Shown here piece after piece: positions 1-10,647 of a stretch of 64,000 nucleotides of DNA (within the stretch, counting starts at the first letter, position 1; every line of letters begins with the position of its first letter). The DNA lies in contig JAPLFJ010000034.1 in assembly GCA_026390735.1 (NCBI GenBank), forward strand, positions 141,772 to 205,771. Direction: 5' to 3'. Position numbers and translations under genes: made by a program. This stretch comes from Ignavibacteriota bacterium. Its GTDB lineage: Bacteria > Bacteroidota > Ignavibacteria > Tepidaquicellales > Tepidaquicellaceae. A model generated the notes under the pieces. The model did no database searches. It saw only the letters and a program-made list of their open reading frames with translations, and was not told where the DNA came from.

Positions 1-1283
1 CCATCCATCAACATCGTAAGAGGTTTCCCCGTTATTTCATCTTCACTGTACCCAAAAATAACTTCAGCACTTTTATTCCAGTCGACTATTACACCTTTAC
101 TGTCGGTAGTAATTATAGCATCACTTGCTGAATGTGAAACGGCCTTATACCTTGCTTCACTTTTTCTCAATGCTTCATCAGCCTGTTTCCTCTCAGTAAT
201 ATCCCGGGAATAACCTGTAGTGCCTATTACATTTCCCTTCTCATCAAGGATAGCCTTTTTAAAAGTTTCATACCATAACTTTTGGCCGTTGACAAATACA
301 GATTCTTCAACAGTAAGAGATTGACGGCTCTCAATAACTTTCCTGTCGTCAGCAGAAAACTTTTCGGCAGTTTCCTTGTCCCATAAGTCAGAATCTTTCT
401 TACCAATGGCGTCATCAGCTGAACTTAAGTTGCAGAACCTGAGAAACTCATTATTTATTGCAAGTATTTTTCCGTTAACATCTTTCAGCCACAATAATCC
501 GGGCTGATTTTCTATAATGGCTGTTAAGTAGGATTCTTTAATAAGTTTTTCTTTGTTCGCTTCTTTAGTATCAGAAATATCAATTAATGAGGTAACCCTT
601 AATTGTTTACCTTGAATAATCTGCGTTTTTCCTCTTATGACACAGGGGAAAGTAGAACCATCCTTCCTTAACGCAGTAACTTCGTATGGTTTTTCATATC
701 CTGACTTCATATTTTTTGCGACTATATCCCTGTCTTCGGGTACAATCCAGTCTGTTCCCGAACGTCCTATAGCTTCTTTGTTAGTGTAACCAAAAGTCAT
801 TTCTCCCATTAAGTTCTGGCCGGTACAGAGTCCTCCTTCGGACAGGAATATGCATTCAAATGCTGCTTCGCTTAAAGAGCGAAATAACTCTATATTATCA
901 GAAGATTCATTGTCGTTTTCCTGATTCAGTTTAACAGGGAGAAGTAAATATCCCGATACTTTTTTCTTATCGGACATCGGATTGCACTCAACTTTTAAAG
1001 AAAATGTGCTTCCGTCTTTATGTTTTGCTGTAAAAGTATTTTTAAAGTTCGCAGGATTTTTTAATAGTTCAGAAGTATGTGCCGAATCGTATCTGGAATC
1101 AGCAGGAGCCAAGATAGCAATAATATTCATCCCAGTGACTTCATCCGCCATCCAGCCAAATTGCTGTTCAGAATATTTATTCCAGTATGTTATAATCCCG
1201 TCTGCATCAGTAATAATTACAGACTGACTTAATGCATTTAACACATATTCAGATTGTTTTCCAGTTATTCCGGATTTCTTCAT
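1..1283 (-). CDS. Multi-PAS sensor protein, 3' end beyond the window
   Basis: The frame opens with ATG at 1281-1283 (MKKSGITGKQSEYVLNALS) and stays open to the window edge, giving at least 427 residues without a stop. At least four PAS domains follow one another: about residues 10-110 (SVIITDADGIITYWN), 125-235 (SEAAFECIFLSEGG), 240-360 (LLWLKDVNGKILAINNEF) and from 370 (DAIITTDSKGVIVDWNKSAE). The third ends in the usual linker YSRDITERKQADEALRKSE. No membrane segment or signal peptide is seen, so it is probably a cytoplasmic sensor. The output domain (histidine kinase, GGDEF or phosphatase) lies outside the window and cannot be named. Confidence is high for a PAS sensor and low for its output. 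Confidence 0.85.
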   Translation of the reverse strand, partial: MKKSGITGKQSEYVLNALSQSVIITDADGIITYWNKYSEQQFGWMADEVTGMNIIAILAPADSRYDSAHTSELLKNPANFKNTFTAKHKDGSTFSLKVECNPMSDKKKVSGYLLLPVKLNQENDNESSDNIELFRSLSEAAFECIFLSEGGLCTGQNLMGEMTFGYTNKEAIGRSGTDWIVPEDRDIVAKNMKSGYEKPYEVTALRKDGSTFPCVIRGKTQIIQGKQLRVTSLIDISDTKEANKEKLIKESYLTAIIENQPGLLWLKDVNGKILAINNEFLRFCNLSSADDAIGKKDSDLWDKETAEKFSADDRKVIESRQSLTVEESVFVNGQKLWYETFKKAILDEKGNVIGTTGYSRDITERKQADEALRKSEARYKAVSHSASDAIITTDSKGVIVDWNKSAEVIFGYSEDEITGKPLTMLMD

Positions 1284-1492
1284 ATTTAAACTTTTTATTA
1301 AAACAGAAGTCAGGATATATCAGATTAATACACATAGGGGAATGATTTAACCTTTCTTCTATTTTGAAAATATGCTTTCGTCTTAAAATAATCAATCTAT
1401 TTTTAATTATGGGATAAAAGATAAATGTAAATAATTACAATTACAGTTTGGTTTTAATTATATTGAGAAGAAAACAAATTAAAACACCAAAC

Positions 1493-2842
1493 ATGGATTT
1501 ACTTTCTGTAATATTCGGTATGATTATTGGCGGAATAATAGCATTTATATCTGCAAAAGTTATTTTTTCCAAAACTGATTCTGTCCCTCAGGGTGTATTC
1601 ATAAAAGCACAGAATGATATAGCTTCACTTAACAAGGAAACAGAGTTACTGGGAATAAGTATTGCAGAAACAGATAAACAACTAAAATCCGAACGGGAAA
1701 GTAAATTCAGCCTTAGTTCTGAATTATCAAAAGAGATTAATGAGAATAAGAACCTTCAATTAAGATTAACTGAACAGAAAGAACAACTTGAATCACTTGA
1801 GAAAAGGTTTCAAACAGAATTTGAGAATCTTGCAAACCGTATACTTGAAGAAAAGAGTTTGAAATTCACAGAACAGAATAAGACAAACATAGACCAGATT
1901 TTAAAACCTCTCAGCGACAGGATAAAAGGGTTCGAGGATAAGGTTGATAAAGTATATAGTGAGGACCTGAAGGACAGGGCAACACTTCTCAGCCAGATAA
2001 AAACACTGCAGGACCTGAATCAGAGGGTTTCCGATGAGGCAAATAATCTTACTAAAGCCCTGAAAGGAGAAAGCAAGACTCAGGGAAACTGGGGAGAGTT
2101 TATTCTTGAAAGTATTCTTGAAAAGACTGGTCTGGTGAAAGACAGGGAATTTGTCGTGCAGGAAAGTATAACGAATGAAGACGGGAAAAGATACCAGCCA
2201 GATGTTATTATCAAACTGCCCGATGACAGGAATATAATTGTGGATTCCAAAGTATCACTTAAAGATTATGAAGTATTCTGCTCGACTGATAATGACGAGG
2301 AAAGGAAGCGGGCACTGGCATCACACATCAGTTCTGTGAGGAATCACATTAAGGGTTTGAGTCTGAAGAAATATCAGGACCTGTACGGAATACAGAGTCT
2401 GGATTTCGTGATTATGTTTATGCCGATAGAACCTGCGTTATCAATAACCGCACAGGGAGATATCAACATCTGGAATGATGCTTTTGAAAATAACATAGTA
2501 ATTGTCAGCCCTTCAACATTACTCGCAACTCTGAGAACAATAGCAAACATATGGAAACAGGAATACAGAACACGGAATGTTCTGGATATTGCAAAGCAAA
2601 GCAGTCTGCTTTATGACAAGTTTGTCGGAATGTACAGTGACTTACTCGAAGTGGAAAGGAAATTTGATGCAGCAAGAGAAAGTCTGGATTCATCGATGAA
2701 GAAGATTAAAACAGGAAGAGGTAATTTAATTTCTCAGGTAGAAAAGATAAAACATTTAGGTATTACTACAGCAAAGAGTCTTCCTGCTGATTTAACTGCA
2801 GAAGCATTCGAAGAAGATGAGACTGATGAATCTGTTACTTAG
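1493..2842 (+). CDS. rmuC: DNA recombination protein RmuC
   Basis: RmuC family protein, known for limiting inversions at short inverted repeats and carrying a restriction-endonuclease-like fold. I chose ATG 1493 because it starts directly with the family's N-terminal membrane anchor (MDLLSVIFGMIIGGIIAFIS). An upstream TTG at 1448 would add 15 charged residues before it. After the anchor comes a long charged coiled coil (about residues 35-150) and then the conserved core, with TQGNWGEFILESILEKTGL, YQPDVIIKLPDDRNIIVDSKVSL and FVIMFMPIEPALSIT. The C-terminus is acidic. Length (449 residues) is normal. Its stop overlaps the end of the convergent lpxA gene by 8 bp, with no terminator between them. 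Confidence 0.93.
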   Translation: MDLLSVIFGMIIGGIIAFISAKVIFSKTDSVPQGVFIKAQNDIASLNKETELLGISIAETDKQLKSERESKFSLSSELSKEINENKNLQLRLTEQKEQLESLEKRFQTEFENLANRILEEKSLKFTEQNKTNIDQILKPLSDRIKGFEDKVDKVYSEDLKDRATLLSQIKTLQDLNQRVSDEANNLTKALKGESKTQGNWGEFILESILEKTGLVKDREFVVQESITNEDGKRYQPDVIIKLPDDRNIIVDSKVSLKDYEVFCSTDNDEERKRALASHISSVRNHIKGLSLKKYQDLYGIQSLDFVIMFMPIEPALSITAQGDINIWNDAFENNIVIVSPSTLLATLRTIANIWKQEYRTRNVLDIAKQSSLLYDKFVGMYSDLLEVERKFDAARESLDSSMKKIKTGRGNLISQVEKIKHLGITTAKSLPADLTAEAFEEDETDESVT

Positions 2843-3593
2843 GAAGTATGCCTCTTTCAGACCTGGCTATGAAATCATAGATGTTCTTAACTTCGTTTGT
2901 CATTTCCATTTCATCCGTAAGTTTCTTTAAGGCATCTTTAAAGTTTAATTCTTTAGAATAAACGATACGATAAGCATCCTTAATCTGATTTATAACCTCA
3001 CCTGAAAATCCCTTACGTTTAAGTCCGATATAGTTTATACCTATAAACCTCTGCGGTGTTCTTCCTGCAAGTATATATGGCGGAATATCCTTTGTGACTT
3101 TTGTGTTCGATTCTACCATCACGTATTCACCGATATGAACAAACTGATGGACACCTACCAGACCGCCTATAGTTGTGTGCGAGCCCACAGAAACGTGCCC
3201 GCCAAGCCCTACGCCGTTCGTAAGTACAACATTATCACCAATCCTGTTATCGTGTGCAACGTGAACATAATTCATAATGTAGCAATCTTTTCCGACAATC
3301 GTTCTGTAACTGTATTTTGTTGCCCTGCTGATTGTTGAGAACTCTTTTATTAACGTACCCTCACCGATTTCAACAGTGGATACTTCATCCGCAAACCCAA
3401 CTGAATGAGGGTGAGAAGCAATACTTCCGCAGTGAAAGATTTTAACATTATCTGCTATTCTTGAACCATTACCTAAGTATGCACAAGGGCCAATAAACAC
3501 ATTATTGCCGATTTCAACATCGTCATCAACTACTGCGAACTCTTTTATTTCAACATTTTTACCAATCTTTGCTTTACTGCTTACACTATTCAT
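2835..3593 (-). CDS. lpxA: LpxA-type UDP-sugar O-acyltransferase (divergent)
   Basis: Left-handed beta-helix acyltransferase of the LpxA family, which in lipid A synthesis moves a 3-hydroxyacyl chain from acyl carrier protein to UDP-GlcNAc. Hexapeptide repeats fill residues 1-185. The catalytic-histidine segment is present (NYVHVAHDNRIGDN), as are GGHVSVGSHTTIGGLVGVHQF and the C-terminal helical domain (GLKRKGFSGEVINQIKDAY). One difference stands out: where E. coli LpxA has the substrate-contacting NQDLKY motif, this protein has PHSVGF, so by position D74 and K76 are Ser and Gly. Length (252) is near the family norm of about 260. lpxC, lpxD and fabZ are not neighbours. It may act on UDP-GlcNAc or on a related sugar. 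Confidence 0.85.
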   Translation of the reverse strand: MNSVSSKAKIGKNVEIKEFAVVDDDVEIGNNVFIGPCAYLGNGSRIADNVKIFHCGSIASHPHSVGFADEVSTVEIGEGTLIKEFSTISRATKYSYRTIVGKDCYIMNYVHVAHDNRIGDNVVLTNGVGLGGHVSVGSHTTIGGLVGVHQFVHIGEYVMVESNTKVTKDIPPYILAGRTPQRFIGINYIGLKRKGFSGEVINQIKDAYRIVYSKELNFKDALKKLTDEMEMTNEVKNIYDFIARSERGILPK

Positions 3594-3675
3594 ACTTATA
3601 AATTATGTTTGTCTGAAATTACTTAAACTAAAATTTAAAATAAGTGATAAAATTTAAGTAACATGTGTATAACAA

Positions 3676-3704
3676 AAAAGCCGGTAAGTTCATTACCGGC
3701 TTTT
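3676..3704 (-). terminator. Rho-independent terminator after tRNA-Lys
   Basis: A perfect 12-bp stem (AAAAGCCGGTAA pairing with TTACCGGCTTTT) with a 5-nt loop. Read on the minus strand it is followed by a T-rich run. It lies between tRNA-Lys and lpxA and ends transcription coming from atpDC/tRNA-Lys. Confidence 0.85.
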
Positions 3705-3713
3705 CTTTTTTTC

Positions 3714-3788
3714 TGGTGAGGATGGGAGGTCTCGAACCTCCGACCCATTGCTTAAAAGGCAATTGCTCTACCCCTGAGCTACATCCCC
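3714..3788 (-). tRNA. tRNA-Lys (anticodon TTT)
   Basis: On the minus strand the gene starts GGGGATGTAGCTCAG. The acceptor stem GGGGATG pairs with CATCCTC (one G-U). The anticodon stem TTGCC/GGCAA encloses a loop with anticodon TTT, and the T arm is GGAGG-TTCGAGA-CCTCC. The discriminator is A and the 3' CCA is encoded (3714-3716). It sits only 29 bp after the atpC stop with no terminator between, so it may be cotranscribed with atpDC. Confidence 0.97.
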
Positions 3789-3817
3789 ATTTGGAACTCT
3801 TTAAATCTTAAACTCTA

Positions 3818-4228
3818 TTACTTTAAAATCCCTGCTACTTTTAATCTTATCTTTGCTCTTTGCATTGAGAACTTAGCGCGTTCCCTATCGAATCCTTTGC
3901 CGCCTTCTTTTAATCTTTCTTCTGCCCTCTGCATCGCTCTCTCTGCTCTTTCAACATCTATACTGTCTTTTGCTTCAGCTGTATCAGCCAGAACAACTAT
4001 TTTATTATCTTTAACTTCCAGTACTCCGCCTCTTGTTGAGAAGTTAATCTTCTCTCCCTTTTCATCTTCTATCGTTATCACACCTGTTTCAAACATCGAA
4101 ATCATCGGAGCATGCATATTCAAAACCTGAAACAAACCTTCAACACCCGGGACTGTGAGTACTTTAGCAGTTCCCAGAAACACATTCTTTTCAGGACTAA
4201 CTATTTCTATATTGAGTAAATTATCCAA
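3818..4228 (-). CDS. atpC: F1Fo ATP synthase subunit epsilon
   Basis: Epsilon subunit of the ATP synthase, part of the rotating central stalk and an inhibitor of ATP hydrolysis. The N-terminal beta sandwich is clear (LNIEIVSPEKNVFLGTAKVL, VPGVEGLFQVLNMHAPMIS, FSTRGGVLEVKDNKIVVLAD) and the C-terminal helical hairpin (residues 90-136) is rich in Arg, Glu and Lys. Length (136) is normal. The start is a TTG at 4226-4228, 20 bp after the atpD stop; an in-frame stop lies just upstream and no ATG is close, so the rare start codon appears real. It forms a two-gene unit with atpD; the other ATP synthase genes are not in the window. Confidence 0.96.
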   Translation of the reverse strand: MDNLLNIEIVSPEKNVFLGTAKVLTVPGVEGLFQVLNMHAPMISMFETGVITIEDEKGEKINFSTRGGVLEVKDNKIVVLADTAEAKDSIDVERAERAMQRAEERLKEGGKGFDRERAKFSMQRAKIRLKVAGILK

Positions 4229-4248
4229 GGATAATATTCTTAATTAAT

Positions 4249-5739
<1,491 letters not shown>

Positions 5740-5877
5740 TTAAAAATGAATGACTGAGGAGAAAAATGCTTATTCACATATACACGAATAATGCCACAAT
5801 ACTAAATTAAACATTTTATTAAGGCATTATATTTGTTAATTTTGTATATATTTATAAATGTAAACAAATCATTCTAT

Positions 5878-7644
5878 ATGAAAAGGGTTCTTCTTATTAC
5901 ACTCGTTTTAACATTTATGTTAACGGGTTTTTCTATTTCCCAGACTTATCAGAGTTATGACTCTCAGAAAGAAAAAGTTGAAAATGCTTTTAAAAGAAAA
6001 GGTGAATTGTATTTCAGGTTTGTTGTAAATTCCAAAGACAGAGTAAATGATATCGGAAGACACATATCTGTTGATAACGTATTTAATAAAGTTTTCTACT
6101 TTGAAGTTTATGCTTATGCGTCTCCTGAAGAGATGAGTTATTTTTCAAAACAAAATATAGACTTTGAATTACTTAAACATCCGGGTGATGGAGAGAATAT
6201 TATCACCACAGATGACTTAAAACAAATAGCAGCATGGGATGTTTACCCTACATACCCTGCTTATGTCACTATGATGAATAATTTTGCAACGGCTTATCCT
6301 AACCTTTGCAGGATTGTTAATTTTGGTACAACTGGACAAGGAAGACAAATGTTGTGTGCAGTTATCAGCGATAGTGTTCAATTCAGAAAACCAAAACCGC
6401 GTTTCATGTATTCTTCTTCAATGCACGGAGACGAAACAACTGGTTATGTTTTAATGCTCAGATTAATCGACACGCTTTTAAGCGGCAACGGAAACAATGC
6501 TACAATAACAAACCTTGTAAAAAACTGCGAAATATGGATTAACCCTCTGGCAAACCCCGACGGTACATATCACGGCGGAGACGCTTCGGTTTCAGGTGCC
6601 TGGAGATACAATGCAAACTCCAAAGACATAAACAGAAACTTTCCCGACCCTGTTGCAGGTCCAAACCCAACAGGTACATGGGCTGTTGAAACAATAGCAT
6701 TCATGAATTTATTTAATCAGTTTAATTTCACGCTGTCAATGAATTTCCACGGCGGTGCCGAAGTTTTTAACTATCCCTGGGATTCAAAAGCCGCACATCA
6801 TCCTGATGACGCTTGGTTTCAAAATCTCGGAAAAAGGTATGTTGATACAGTACATAAATATTCTCCATCAACTTACCTGGACGATATGCTTAGTACTGAC
6901 CCGAATATTCCCGGTATTACTAATGGGTACGCCTGGTATGTTGTTGCTGGTGGAAGACAGGATTATATGACATATTTTACAGGAGGTCGTGAAGTTACAT
7001 TAGAAATTTCAGGCACGAAACTTTTGCCGCAGGCCCAATTACCTGCTCACTGGACTTATAATTTTAAATCCTTCCTTATGTATATGAAGGAATCATTAAA
7101 CGGTATTAAAGGAACAGTAAGAGATTCATTGACAAATGCACCTTTAAAAGCAAAAGTGTATGTAGTTGGTGTTGCTGATACAAACTGGATTTATTCCGAC
7201 TCAATCTGCGGTGATTACCATCGTATGATAAATGCAGGTACTTACTCATTGCTGTTTACCGCACCTAATTATTTCCCAAAGACTGTAACGGGAATTACAG
7301 CTGTTAATGATGCAGCAATTGAATTGAACGTTAAACTCAGACCAAGAGTCACTTCAACATCAAATGAAGTCACCGAAGTTACGAATTTTAATCTTTACCA
7401 GAATTATCCGAACCCGTTTAACCCTGTCACAAATATTGACTTCGATTTAAAAGAAAACTCTTTTGTTACTTTAAAGATTTATGACGCAACGGGCAAGGAA
7501 GTAAAGACACTCGTGAATTCAAGATTAAATGAAGGACAGCATTCTTACAACTGGAATGCTGAAAACTTTTCAAGCGGAGTATATTTCTATAAAATAACAG
7601 CAGGCAGTTTCTCAGATATCAAAAAGATGTTATTTATCAAATAA
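5878..7644 (+). CDS. Secreted M14 zinc carboxypeptidase with T9SS sorting domain
   Basis: A secreted metallocarboxypeptidase. I start it at ATG 5878, giving 588 residues with a signal peptide (MKRVLLITLVLTFMLTGFSISQ); an in-frame TTG at 5833 would only add residues before it. Peptidase M14 ligands are visible: His183 and Glu186 in SMHGDETTGY, His291 in MNFHGGAE, with DINRNFPD for substrate binding and the catalytic Glu386 in REVTLEISG. A carboxypeptidase-regulatory-like beta domain follows (about 415-490). Residues 505-588 are a T9SS type A sorting domain with NYPNPFNP and the ending KKMLFIK. It is expected at the cell surface or outside. A shared bidirectional terminator separates it from glmS. 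Confidence 0.93.
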   Translation: MKRVLLITLVLTFMLTGFSISQTYQSYDSQKEKVENAFKRKGELYFRFVVNSKDRVNDIGRHISVDNVFNKVFYFEVYAYASPEEMSYFSKQNIDFELLKHPGDGENIITTDDLKQIAAWDVYPTYPAYVTMMNNFATAYPNLCRIVNFGTTGQGRQMLCAVISDSVQFRKPKPRFMYSSSMHGDETTGYVLMLRLIDTLLSGNGNNATITNLVKNCEIWINPLANPDGTYHGGDASVSGAWRYNANSKDINRNFPDPVAGPNPTGTWAVETIAFMNLFNQFNFTLSMNFHGGAEVFNYPWDSKAAHHPDDAWFQNLGKRYVDTVHKYSPSTYLDDMLSTDPNIPGITNGYAWYVVAGGRQDYMTYFTGGREVTLEISGTKLLPQAQLPAHWTYNFKSFLMYMKESLNGIKGTVRDSLTNAPLKAKVYVVGVADTNWIYSDSICGDYHRMINAGTYSLLFTAPNYFPKTVTGITAVNDAAIELNVKLRPRVTSTSNEVTEVTNFNLYQNYPNPFNPVTNIDFDLKENSFVTLKIYDATGKEVKTLVNSRLNEGQHSYNWNAENFSSGVYFYKITAGSFSDIKKMLFIK

Positions 7645-7670
7645 GTTTAATCAAATATTTCAGGCAATAA

Positions 7671-7698
7671 AAAAACGGGGTTTATAAACCCCGTTTTT
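7671..7698. terminator. Bidirectional terminator between the M14 gene and glmS
   Basis: A perfect 28-bp palindrome, half-site AAAAACGGGGTTTA. A-runs on one side and T-runs on the other serve both strands. It lies between two convergent genes. Confidence 0.9.
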
Positions 7699-7723
7699 AT
7701 TTATAGTCATTTATCTGAACTTA

Positions 7724-9562
7724 TTATTCTACAGTAACACTCTTTGCTAAATTCCTTGGCTGGTCTACATCGCATCCTCTGGCAGCAGCTACATAATAAG
7801 ACAGGAACTGTAAAGGTATCACGTTTAATATCGGAGCAAACAATGCAAGTGTCTTAGGCACTCTTAATACATAATCTGCATACGAATTGATATTCTCATC
7901 ATCATCGCTTGCAAGTGCTATTATCTTACCTTTTCTTGCCTTCACCTCCTCGATGTTAGATATAATTTTATCATAAGTCCTGTCCTGCGGAGCAATGAAT
8001 ACAACCGGCATATTCTCATCGATAAGTGCAATCGGCCCGTGTTTCATCTCAGCGGCAGGATAGCCTTCTGCGTGGATGTACGATATTTCTTTTAATTTCA
8101 GCGCACCTTCCAGAGCAACAGGAAAATTAAATCCCCTTCCAAGGTACAATGCATTATTTGCATCCTTAAAAGCTTCGGCAACTTTCTTATAATCATCTTT
8201 CGAATCAATCATTTTTTTAATCTTACCTGGAATATTCTTAAGTTCTGTCGCTATCTCGATTAATGATTCTTTTGAGATAGTATTCTTTTCGGCCGCTATC
8301 ATAAGAGTGATTAATGCAAGCGACATTACCTGGCTCGTAAAGGCTTTCGTGGAAGCTACACCTATCTCAGGTCCTGCATGAACATACGTTCCTGCATCAA
8401 CTTCCCTTGCTATAGTACTTCCAATAACGTTAATAATTCCGATTGTAGTTGCACCGAATTTCTTTGCTTCTCTCAATGCAGCAAGTGTGTCTGCAGTTTC
8501 ACCGCTCTGACTTATTAATATGACAACATCATCTTCATCTATTATCGGCCTTCTGTACCTGAATTCAGACGCATACTCGACTTCAACAGGAATCCTGCAA
8601 AACTGTTCAAGCATATACTCCCCTACCAGAGCAGCATGCCATGCGGTCCCGCAGGCAGTAATAATAAACCTCTTTGCTTTTAACATCTTTTCAAAAACTG
8701 AATCAAGACCTCCTAATTTTGCGATTCCTGTATCAAAATTAATTCTCCCCCTGTATGTATTCTGTATTGTTTCAGGCTGTTCGCATATTTCCTTTAACAT
8801 AAAATGGTCGAACCCTGATTTTTCAATTTCTTCAAGCAGGAAATCCACTTTGTGTGCTTCTCTGTATATCTTGACATCATGAATGGTTTTCATCTTAAAG
8901 CCCTTCTTAGTAAGAATTGCCATATCACCATCCTCAAGATAGACAACATTCTTGGTATGATTGATAACGGCAGATGCATCGGAAGAAACAATCGTCTCTT
9001 CTAATCCTACCCCAAGTAACAACGGACTTCCATTTCTTGCAACTATAATCTTATCCGGTTCTTTAGCACATAAACAGGCAAGACCGTATGTACCTTCTAC
9101 TTCATTAAGCGCAAGCCTTACCGATTTTTCAAAATCATTCGTCTGTCTGAAGTAATAATTAATGAGGTTTGCAAGAACTTCGGTATCGGTATCAGAACTG
9201 AACTTGAATCCTTCGGCAATTAACTTTGTTTTTATGTGTTTATAATTTTCAATAATACCATTATGAACGATTACTATATTATCATCCATATCAAAATGCG
9301 GATGAGCATTTACGTCATTAGGAACTCCGTGAGTAGCCCAGCGTGTGTGACCGATCCCAATTGAGCCCTGATAAATATCCTTATCAATATTATCGTTCAT
9401 TTCACCGACTCTGCCGGCTTTCTTATAGTTCAGTACTTTTGCTTCACTGTTAACTATCGAAACCCCGGCGGAATCATACCCCCTGTATTCTAATCTTCTG
9501 AGTCCCTCAATGATTATCGGCAATGAATTCCTTTTGCCTATATACCCTACTATTCCACACAT
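7724..9562 (-). CDS. glmS: Glutamine--fructose-6-phosphate aminotransferase (isomerizing)
   Basis: Makes glucosamine-6-phosphate from fructose-6-phosphate and glutamine, the first step toward UDP-GlcNAc for peptidoglycan and lipopolysaccharide. The protein begins MCGIVGYIG, so Cys2 becomes the N-terminal nucleophile of the class II glutaminase domain (residues 1-220), with GHTRWATHG and HNGIIENY in place. Two SIS sugar-isomerase domains follow (about 290-425 and 460-590; motifs ACGTAWHAA, SQSGETADT, STKAFTSQV). The C-terminus DQPRNLAKSVTVE is the family's conserved end. Length (612) is normal. The adjacent moxR gene starts 92 bp upstream on the same strand. No glmS ribozyme is apparent. Confidence 0.98.
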   Translation of the reverse strand: MCGIVGYIGKRNSLPIIIEGLRRLEYRGYDSAGVSIVNSEAKVLNYKKAGRVGEMNDNIDKDIYQGSIGIGHTRWATHGVPNDVNAHPHFDMDDNIVIVHNGIIENYKHIKTKLIAEGFKFSSDTDTEVLANLINYYFRQTNDFEKSVRLALNEVEGTYGLACLCAKEPDKIIVARNGSPLLLGVGLEETIVSSDASAVINHTKNVVYLEDGDMAILTKKGFKMKTIHDVKIYREAHKVDFLLEEIEKSGFDHFMLKEICEQPETIQNTYRGRINFDTGIAKLGGLDSVFEKMLKAKRFIITACGTAWHAALVGEYMLEQFCRIPVEVEYASEFRYRRPIIDEDDVVILISQSGETADTLAALREAKKFGATTIGIINVIGSTIAREVDAGTYVHAGPEIGVASTKAFTSQVMSLALITLMIAAEKNTISKESLIEIATELKNIPGKIKKMIDSKDDYKKVAEAFKDANNALYLGRGFNFPVALEGALKLKEISYIHAEGYPAAEMKHGPIALIDENMPVVFIAPQDRTYDKIISNIEEVKARKGKIIALASDDDENINSYADYVLRVPKTLALFAPILNVIPLQFLSYYVAAARGCDVDQPRNLAKSVTVE

Positions 9563-9654
9563 AATAATTTATTGTTTGATTATTTGTTATTAAAATAATA
9601 ATATAATTCTACCTAAACAAGAATATTTGATTTCACAAATTCCTGTACAACACT

Positions 9655-10647
9655 TTACTTCTCAAAAAGTCTTTTAACCAGCTCATTTACGTTTACACTG
9701 TCTGCTTCTGCGTTAAAGTTAAGTATTAACCTGTGACGCAATACTGATTCAGAAACAGTAATAATATCTTCTTTTGACGGAGTATACCTACCTTCGATAG
9801 CTGCTAATGCTTTAGAGGCAAGAATTAAATACTGCGAAGCCCTTGGACCTGCCCCCCATCTTACGTAATCCTTGACGAATTTAGGTGACGATACAGATTC
9901 CGGTCTTGTCTTATTAACTATTTCTACTGCGAACTTCATGACCTCATCGGACACAGGAACCTTCCTCACTAAATTCTGGAATTCTATTATCTCGTCTTTG
10001 TTAAAAACAGGTTTAATCTCGTTAGTAGTATATCCTGTAGTTCTTTTTACAATTTCAATCTCATCTGCCTCACTCGGATACCCAAGCCAGATATTAAACA
10101 TAAACCTGTCGAGCTGTGCTTCAGGCAAAGGATACGTACCTTCCTGCTCTATAGGGTTCTGTGTTGCAAGAACGAAGAAAGGCTCATCGAGTGAATAAGA
10201 AACTCCGCCTGCAGTAACTTTATGCTCCTGCATTGCCTCGAGTAAAGCGGATTGTGTTTTCGGCGGTGTTCTGTTAATTTCGTCAGCCAGAATCATATTC
10301 GCAAAGACAGGTCCTTTTATGAATTTAAACTTCTTCCCACCCGTACCGTCATCATCAAATATCTCTGTACCTACAATATCAGACGGCATTAAGTCAGGCG
10401 TGAACTGTATTCTGCTAAACCTTAAATCCAGTGCTTCGGAAAAAGTTTTAACGATTAATGTCTTGGCCAGACCCGGAACGCCTATAAGCAGACAATGACC
10501 TCTTGACAATATTGTTATGATAATGTCTTTGAGTACACTTTTTTGCCCGACAATGATTTTCTCAACCTCAGAATTTAGTATCTTATACTTAGAGCTTAAT
10601 TCTTCAATCTTTTCTACATCGCTTGTACTTTTGATGATATCTTTCAT
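9655..10647 (-). CDS. MoxR family AAA+ ATPase
   Basis: A cytoplasmic AAA+ ATPase of the MoxR group, chaperone-like ATPases that often act on von Willebrand-type proteins or help metal-cofactor insertion. Walker A is GVPGLAKT (residues 56-63), Walker B MILADEINRTPPKTQSALLEAM, sensor 1 FVLATQNPIEQEGTYPLPEAQLDRF, and a helical lid domain follows (about 240-325). Length (330) is typical. Its start overlaps the stop of the upstream M16-like gene by 4 bp, so it is translationally coupled to a peptidase pair. The usual DUF58 and VWA partners are not next to it. Confidence 0.95.
   Translation of the reverse strand: MKDIIKSTSDVEKIEELSSKYKILNSEVEKIIVGQKSVLKDIIITILSRGHCLLIGVPGLAKTLIVKTFSEALDLRFSRIQFTPDLMPSDIVGTEIFDDDGTGGKKFKFIKGPVFANMILADEINRTPPKTQSALLEAMQEHKVTAGGVSYSLDEPFFVLATQNPIEQEGTYPLPEAQLDRFMFNIWLGYPSEADEIEIVKRTTGYTTNEIKPVFNKDEIIEFQNLVRKVPVSDEVMKFAVEIVNKTRPESVSSPKFVKDYVRWGAGPRASQYLILASKALAAIEGRYTPSKEDIITVSESVLRHRLILNFNAEADSVNVNELVKRLFEK

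Noticed and set aside
9563..9654. Possible glmS ribozyme or riboswitch upstream of glmS
   Set aside because: The 92-bp gap is AT-rich and shows no recognisable ribozyme core.
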